Positions 4,873 to 8,850 of a stretch of 8,850 bases of DNA are shown one piece after another. The notes under the pieces were generated by a model, which was given only the letters and a program-made list of their open reading frames with translations, did not search any database and was not told the DNA's origin. The position numbers were made by a program, and so were the translations under genes. Each line of letters opens with the position of its first letter. Positions within the stretch are counted from its first letter, which is position 1. This DNA is from Candidatus Iainarchaeum sp. (GTDB taxonomy: Archaea > Iainarchaeota > Iainarchaeia > Iainarchaeales > DTGL01). Location of the stretch: NCBI GenBank assembly GCA_017608995.1, contig JAFCEU010000030.1:1-8850 (forward strand), in the 5' to 3' direction.

Positions 4873-6696
4873 ATGCCAGCAGATTATCTAAAAGATTTGC
4901 TCGAAAAAGCGAAAAAAGCAAAGGTTAGCGATGATGATCTACTTAAAGCACTGAAGGAAGAAGATTTGACTTTAAAGGCTCTGGGTGGAGAAAAGCCAAA
5001 AGGTGAAAAAAAGGGCAAAGAAGAGGATATTGAAGAGCGCCTGACACAAATAAGGTCTCAGCTTAGAGCCAAATTAGAAACAGAGTCAAAGGCTGAAAAA
5101 GCCGCTGAACCGATTAAGCCTATAAAAGAGGTTGAAGAAAAAAAGCATGGTAAAGAAGTTGTACCACCAAGTAAAGAAGAAATAGCTTCTGGCATACCTC
5201 GCGAGGGCGCGCTTGCTGGCAAAAGCACTGCTGAGCAAGAAATAGCGCAGGCTGCTGAAAAAATAGAAGTTGAATCCTATGGTAATGTGAGAATATATAA
5301 AATCCCGGGGCAAAAGCTTCTTTACTACTTTGTGCCAGTGCCAAGGCCGACGCCGAGTGAAAAGAGAATTATAAGAATTATAAAAGAGGCTGCAACAAGG
5401 CTCATTACAATAGAGCCCTATAAAATTAGAGATCCTGAGCAGAGAAGAGCGGTGTATAGGCAAAGAATAATGGATATTTTACAATCATCACCTGAAATAA
5501 ATATTCCCAAAGGAAAAATCCCCTTTTACACCGAGGCAGTAGTAAGGGAGATGGTTGGCTATGGCCTGATAGATCCCTTAGTAAGGGATGATAGGCTTGA
5601 GGAAATAATGGTAATAGGTACAAAGAAGCCGGTGTATGTGTTCCACAGGGATTACGAAATGATGAAAACAAATATTGAATTCTACTCAGAGAACGAAATA
5701 GTTGATTTAATAAATAAGATTGCCCGTGAGGTCGGCAGGCGTGTTGACTTTTCGAGCCCGTTGCTTGATGCTCGCTTGCCTGATGGCTCAAGAGTGAATG
5801 CGACAATTCCACCTGCTTCGATCTCTGGACCAACTCTTACAATTAGAAAGTTTAGAGAGGATCCATTCTCTATTACGGATATGATAAATTTCAGAACGCT
5901 TAGTTCTGAGCTTGCGGCATTTCTGTGGTTGGCGGTCGAAGGGTTAGGCACAAGGCCTGCCAACATATTAATTTCAGGTGGCACGGGTAGCGGAAAAACA
6001 ACCCTGCTTAATGTGCTTGCAACATTCATTCCGCCTTCAGAGCGCATAATCACTATTGAAGATACTGCTGAGCTTAACCTTCCCCTAGAACATTGGATTA
6101 GATTTGAAGCAAGACCGCCGGGGCTGGAAAGCAAAGGTGAGCTAACGCTTGATATTTTAACAAAGAACTCTTTGAGAATGAGACCCGATAGGGTCATTGT
6201 TGGTGAAATAAGACATAAAGAAGCGTTTACGCTTTTCACTGCGATGAATACCGGTCATGATGGTTCTATGGGCACGGTGCATGCGAACTCTTCACAAGAA
6301 ACACTTATAAGAGTTACGAGTCCGCCAATGAGCGTACCCGAAGTAATGCTTTCTGGCTTAAATTTCATAATAGTAGAACACAGGCTGCATGATAAGAAGA
6401 AAGGAACTATAAGACGCGTTACAGAAGTAGCTGAGGTTTCTGGAGTTCTTGAGGGGAAGGCGCAAACCGAAGCGCTATTCCAATGGGATGCTGCAAAAGA
6501 TGAAGTTGTGAGAACCGGCGTGCCATGTAAATACTTAAAAGAGTTGAGCCGGCTTTCAGGAGCAAGCGTTTCACAAATAGAGAAAGAGATTAAAAGAAGG
6601 CAGGCGTTCTTAGAATCACTCGTTAAAAAGAACATAAGAACTGTAAAGGAAACTGCAAAGGCAATGCAAGCGTTCTTAGAGAGGGAAGAAAGCTGA
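4873..6696 (+). CDS. type II/IV secretion system ATPase (TadA/CpaF/VirB11-like, archaeal pilus type)
   Basis: This 607-residue cytoplasmic hexameric ATPase powers pilus assembly or secretion by acting on the platform proteins encoded next door. Residues 1-38 form a short charged helical region. Residues about 40-130 are a Lys/Glu-rich low-complexity linker. The N-terminal domain is about 135-330, and the RecA-like core has Walker A GGTGSGKT (369-376), the Asp box ITIEDTAEL (393-401), Walker B RVIVGEIR with catalytic E445, and the His box GHDGSMGTVHAN (461-472). A charged helical tail (about 555-605) is typical of archaeal members. All catalytic motifs are intact. The start at 4873 follows the GGTG site; starting at 4849 would add eight residues. 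The paired T2SSF genes and the class III prepilin downstream make an adhesive-pilus-type role more likely than conjugation. An archaellum role is less likely because no other fla genes are seen and the platform is split in two. Confidence 0.95.
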   Translation: MPADYLKDLLEKAKKAKVSDDDLLKALKEEDLTLKALGGEKPKGEKKGKEEDIEERLTQIRSQLRAKLETESKAEKAAEPIKPIKEVEEKKHGKEVVPPSKEEIASGIPREGALAGKSTAEQEIAQAAEKIEVESYGNVRIYKIPGQKLLYYFVPVPRPTPSEKRIIRIIKEAATRLITIEPYKIRDPEQRRAVYRQRIMDILQSSPEINIPKGKIPFYTEAVVREMVGYGLIDPLVRDDRLEEIMVIGTKKPVYVFHRDYEMMKTNIEFYSENEIVDLINKIAREVGRRVDFSSPLLDARLPDGSRVNATIPPASISGPTLTIRKFREDPFSITDMINFRTLSSELAAFLWLAVEGLGTRPANILISGGTGSGKTTLLNVLATFIPPSERIITIEDTAELNLPLEHWIRFEARPPGLESKGELTLDILTKNSLRMRPDRVIVGEIRHKEAFTLFTAMNTGHDGSMGTVHANSSQETLIRVTSPPMSVPEVMLSGLNFIIVEHRLHDKKKGTIRRVTEVAEVSGVLEGKAQTEALFQWDAAKDEVVRTGVPCKYLKELSRLSGASVSQIEKEIKRRQAFLESLVKKNIRTVKETAKAMQAFLEREES

Positions 6697-6697
6697 T

Positions 6698-6703
6698 GAG
6701 GTG
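6698..6703 (+). promoter_or_regulatory. Shine-Dalgarno site of the first platform protein gene
   Basis: GAGGTG begins one base after the ATPase TGA stop and lies 5 nt (TACAA) before the ATG at 6709. It is a strong match that fixes this start. Confidence 0.7.
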
Positions 6704-6708
6704 TACAA

Positions 6709-7806
6709 ATGCCAGGGCAGAGAGAGCTTGAAACAATTGATATGAAGAAGGTCGAAAAGATCGTAGAAAAGATGCGAAAGAAGTATTCTGAGCAAGGCGT
6801 TAAAGCATACGGTGCAGGTGAATATGAACAGCTAAGGGGGCTTATTATTGAAGGAAAGGTGAGCCCACTTGAGATTCAAAAAATAGAGGATTTGAAAGAG
6901 CATGATTCAAAAACAGTAAGTTTTTTAGGTAAATTATACCTAAGCCTTGGAGCTATCACAAAGCCGATATTTGGCCTATTCAGCAAATTCCCTCTCGCAA
7001 AAAAACTTGAGCTTGATTTATATTCAGCAAATATGAAATTCTCCGCAAAGCAATGGTTAGCTTTGGCTACCATTACTGCATTACTTTCATTTATCACTGC
7101 TCTCGGTATATTGCTGCTTATATCAACTTTCACCGGCTTCCCCTTGGTGCTCGTATTGGTGCTTGCGGTATTCATATTTTTCTTCTCAGCAACAGTTATG
7201 TTGCTTGTGCCTAGGCAGCGTGCGGAAGCTCGTGGCAGAGCGATAAGTGCCGAGCTGCCATTCGCCTTAAGGCACATAGCAACACAGCTCAGTGCAGGCA
7301 TAGGTCTTTATAGAACATTGCAAGCAGTTGCAAAAGCTGACTATGGGCCATTAAGCGAAGAGTTTGCCAGAACTATTGCTGAAATAGAGGAAGGAACAGA
7401 TACGCAAGATGCATTGAGGCATCTAGCTTTGCGTACAAAATCAACCGCATTGAGAAATGCAATGATGCACACTATAAGAGCGCTAAAAACCGGTGGAAAT
7501 CTTTCCGATGTAATGAACGATATTGCTGAAGATGTGGCGTTCCAGTTAAGGATGAATATGCAAGAGTTTGGCCAAAAAATGAATTTCTTGGGAGTTATAT
7601 TTATCTTCTTAGCAATCGTCTTCCCAGTATTTGTGGCAATTCTCGGTAGCATAAGAAACGCTCCGCTAAGCTCAGCTCAGATGGGCCTCTCGTTTTCGGC
7701 GATTCCTCTTAGCGTAGATATGATGATGCTTATTTATTTCCTTATGATGCCTACAATACTTGTATGGTTCTTTATTTTTATAAGGGTGATTCAACCGCAC
7801 GCATAG
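6709..7806 (+). CDS. type II secretion system F-domain membrane protein, first copy (TadB/TadC-like pilus platform)
   Basis: This 365-residue inner-platform protein of an archaeal type IV-like pilus is expected to contact the ATPase on the cytoplasmic side and prepilins in the membrane. A long cytoplasmic N-terminal region (about 1-115) is charged and helical. Membrane segments lie at about 116-140, 143-167, 292-313 and 338-361. The T2SSF domain (about 178-310) lies mostly between helices 2 and 3 and contains LPFALRHIATQLSAGIGL and a DYGPLSEEF block. This last block has a clear paralogous match in the next gene (EYGPLTEET), so the two arose by duplication as in other Tad-type systems. The gene starts 12 nt after the ATPase stop and is surely cotranscribed with it. 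Its TAG stop lies within the ribosome binding site of the next gene. The assignment is firm as T2SSF; which paralogue corresponds to TadB or TadC is not settled. Confidence 0.93.
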   Translation: MPGQRELETIDMKKVEKIVEKMRKKYSEQGVKAYGAGEYEQLRGLIIEGKVSPLEIQKIEDLKEHDSKTVSFLGKLYLSLGAITKPIFGLFSKFPLAKKLELDLYSANMKFSAKQWLALATITALLSFITALGILLLISTFTGFPLVLVLVLAVFIFFFSATVMLLVPRQRAEARGRAISAELPFALRHIATQLSAGIGLYRTLQAVAKADYGPLSEEFARTIAEIEEGTDTQDALRHLALRTKSTALRNAMMHTIRALKTGGNLSDVMNDIAEDVAFQLRMNMQEFGQKMNFLGVIFIFLAIVFPVFVAILGSIRNAPLSSAQMGLSFSAIPLSVDMMMLIYFLMMPTILVWFFIFIRVIQPHA

Positions 7807-7810
7807 GTGA
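7805..7810 (+). promoter_or_regulatory. Shine-Dalgarno site of the second platform protein gene, overlapping a stop codon
   Basis: AGGTGA includes the last two bases of the upstream TAG stop (7804-7806) and lies 4 nt before a GTG start at 7815. This fixes the non-ATG start and suggests translational coupling. Confidence 0.68.
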
Positions 7811-7814
7811 TTAA

Positions 7815-8801
7815 GTGCTGAAAGAAACATGGAATAATTACACAGAATATCTAAGGGAAATAAAGTGGCCTTTTGAGCCTAAAACATGGTTAATTATTAG
7901 TATCGTTTTAGCGATTGCTTTGGGGGTTGCAACTTGGATACTTGTTGGAATATTGCAAGTAATTCCGATGAAGTTTGCGCACGGGTTGCTCTTTTCACTA
8001 ATAATATTAATAGTCACACTGGATATCACACTTGCCTACCCTTATTTGCTTGCAGTAAGAAGAATATCACAGATTGAGGAAGCTTTGCCGGATGCATTCA
8101 AACAAATGGCGGATACTCTTAAAGCTGGTGGCACTTTTGAATACGCACTGCGGAGCGTTAGTTCCGCTGAGTACGGACCGCTCACTGAAGAAACCAATCT
8201 TATCCTCCGCAGGCTCGAAGAAGGTGAAAACCTTGAGAATTCAATGCGTGCTTTTGCAAATAATGTAAACAGTAAGGTTGTGAAACGAGCTGTAACAATT
8301 ATATTAGATTCTATCGCTGCTGGTGCAAGTCTGGCAGATATTTTGGATGAGATTGCCGATGATGTGAGAGCAACACATAGAATAATGCACGAGCGAAAGA
8401 GCAGCACATTAATGCAAGTGCTTTTCATGGTAACTGCTGGCGCAATTGTGGCGCCCTTTATATTTGGCCTTGTAACAACTATAGTTGAATTCTTAATGTC
8501 TCAATCCATCTCGGCATTTAATATTATTCAAAGGGTAAGTATAACTGAAATCACGATGCTTTGCGGAGCCGCTGTTAGCAATCCTGACAAAACAGTGTAT
8601 TGGAACTGCATTAAAGAGAGCATAACGATGCTGCTTGTATGCTATATTATAATAGAAGCTATCGCAGTGGGCTTTATGGTATCAATGATTCGCGAAGGAA
8701 ACGCGAGCAAAAGTTTTATATATATCCCTGTGTTTTTATTAATAGCATATCTGGTATATTATATGAGCTATATATTCACAATAGGGTTCTTCGGGAGGTA
8801 A
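7815..8801 (+). CDS. type II secretion system F-domain membrane protein, second copy (TadC-like pilus platform)
   Basis: This 328-residue second platform protein probably forms a heteromer with the preceding gene product. It begins at a GTG codon supported by a strong Shine-Dalgarno site 4 nt upstream. Membrane segments are at about 24-47, 55-80, 198-226, 270-291 and 300-324, one more at the C-terminal end than in its partner. The T2SSF domain (about 86-225) contains LPDAFKQMADTLKAGGTFEY, EYGPLTEET and RRLEEGENLENSMRAFA, which align with the same blocks of the upstream paralogue. It lacks the partner's 115-residue cytoplasmic N-terminal region, having only about 23 residues before the first helix. 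An extra segment of about 30 residues (SITEITMLCGAAVSNPDKT) lies before helix 4. The TAA stop overlaps the region of the prepilin ribosome binding site. Confidence 0.92.
   Translation: MLKETWNNYTEYLREIKWPFEPKTWLIISIVLAIALGVATWILVGILQVIPMKFAHGLLFSLIILIVTLDITLAYPYLLAVRRISQIEEALPDAFKQMADTLKAGGTFEYALRSVSSAEYGPLTEETNLILRRLEEGENLENSMRAFANNVNSKVVKRAVTIILDSIAAGASLADILDEIADDVRATHRIMHERKSSTLMQVLFMVTAGAIVAPFIFGLVTTIVEFLMSQSISAFNIIQRVSITEITMLCGAAVSNPDKTVYWNCIKESITMLLVCYIIIEAIAVGFMVSMIREGNASKSFIYIPVFLLIAYLVYYMSYIFTIGFFGR
8793..8798 (+). promoter_or_regulatory. Shine-Dalgarno site of the prepilin gene
   Basis: GGGAGG, the strongest ribosome binding site in the window, ends one base before the TAA stop of the upstream gene and lies 8 nt before the ATG at 8807. 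It is consistent with high expression of a structural subunit. Confidence 0.65.
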
Positions 8802-8806
8802 TATAT

Positions 8807-8850
8807 ATGTGGAAAGATGAGAAAGCACAAACTTCGTTGGAGTATCTTCT
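8807..8850 (+). CDS. class III signal peptide prepilin, N-terminal fragment
   Basis: Fourteen full codons and two bases are present: M-W-K-D-E-K-A-Q-T-S-L-E-Y-L, then CT, which gives Leu whatever the next base is. The QTSLEYLL segment fits the archaeal class III motif QxSxExxxL, where a prepilin peptidase of the FlaK/EppA type cuts just before the Gln (here after Ala7) and the following hydrophobic helix packs into the pilus core. The short charged leader (WKDEKA) is typical. The protein would be a pilus subunit or minor pilin exported by the upstream ATPase and platform proteins. The rest of the gene, and therefore its size and fold, is beyond the window. The ATG lies 5 nt after the preceding stop and has a very strong ribosome binding site. 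Confidence 0.85.
   Translation, partial: MWKDEKAQTSLEYL

Noticed and set aside
5682..6239. Long open frame of 185 codons on the minus strand inside the ATPase gene
   Set aside because: It is antisense to the most conserved catalytic domain, and its translation resembles no known protein; codon structure belongs to the plus-strand gene.
4873..8850. Archaellum (fla/arl) operon
   Set aside because: There is no FlaH, FlaF, FlaG or single FlaJ; two separate T2SSF genes with a TadA-like ATPase fit a Tad/Epd-type pilus better, though downstream genes are unseen.

Overview
The window looks archaeal. Four things point that way: a clamp-loader small subunit of the archaeal/eukaryotic RFC type, an Nre DNA-repair protein (an archaea-specific family), a TadA/TadB/TadC-type pilus operon that runs into a prepilin with a class III (archaeal, QxSxE) signal sequence, and short or absent 5' leaders behind TATA-like boxes, with GGTG-type ribosome binding sites. 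The DNA is AT-rich. The mix resembles DPANN or deep euryarchaeal genomes, but I cannot place it more precisely from sequence alone.

Layout, left to right. Positions 1-51 (minus) hold the first 17 codons of a MiaB-like tRNA methylthiotransferase. Next is thrS (minus, 85-1743), a bacterial-type threonyl-tRNA synthetase without a TGS domain and with an apparent in-frame gap in its editing domain. A 134-nt divergent spacer separates it from nre (plus, 1878-3119). The 3' end of nre overlaps the 3' end of rfcS (minus, 3103-4065) by 17 nt. A second divergent spacer, about 140 nt, precedes an unrecognised four-helix membrane protein (plus, 4206-4787). A T-run terminator and a promoter with an 8-bp inverted repeat follow. 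The last part is a pilus/secretion operon on the plus strand: ATPase (4873-6696), first TadB/TadC-like platform protein (6709-7806), second platform protein (7815-8801), and the start of a class III prepilin (8807 to the window end).

The left half is housekeeping: tRNA charging and modification, DNA repair, and PCNA loading. Nre carries a C-terminal PCNA-binding (PIP-like) motif and sits tail to tail with the clamp-loader gene, so the convergent pair has a shared replication/repair theme. The right half encodes the core of an archaeal type IV-like pilus. The cytoplasmic hexameric ATPase would drive two T2SSF membrane proteins that assemble prepilins cut by a FlaK/EppA-type peptidase. The genes are 5-12 nt apart with strong Shine-Dalgarno sites, two of which overlap the preceding stop codon, so they are probably translationally coupled.

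I see no mobile element, CRISPR array, tRNA or rRNA gene, and no stretch over 300 nt without a gene. The points most worth checking are the shortened ThrRS editing domain, the inverted repeat at the pilus promoter, and the Cys- and sequon-rich loop of the unknown membrane protein.
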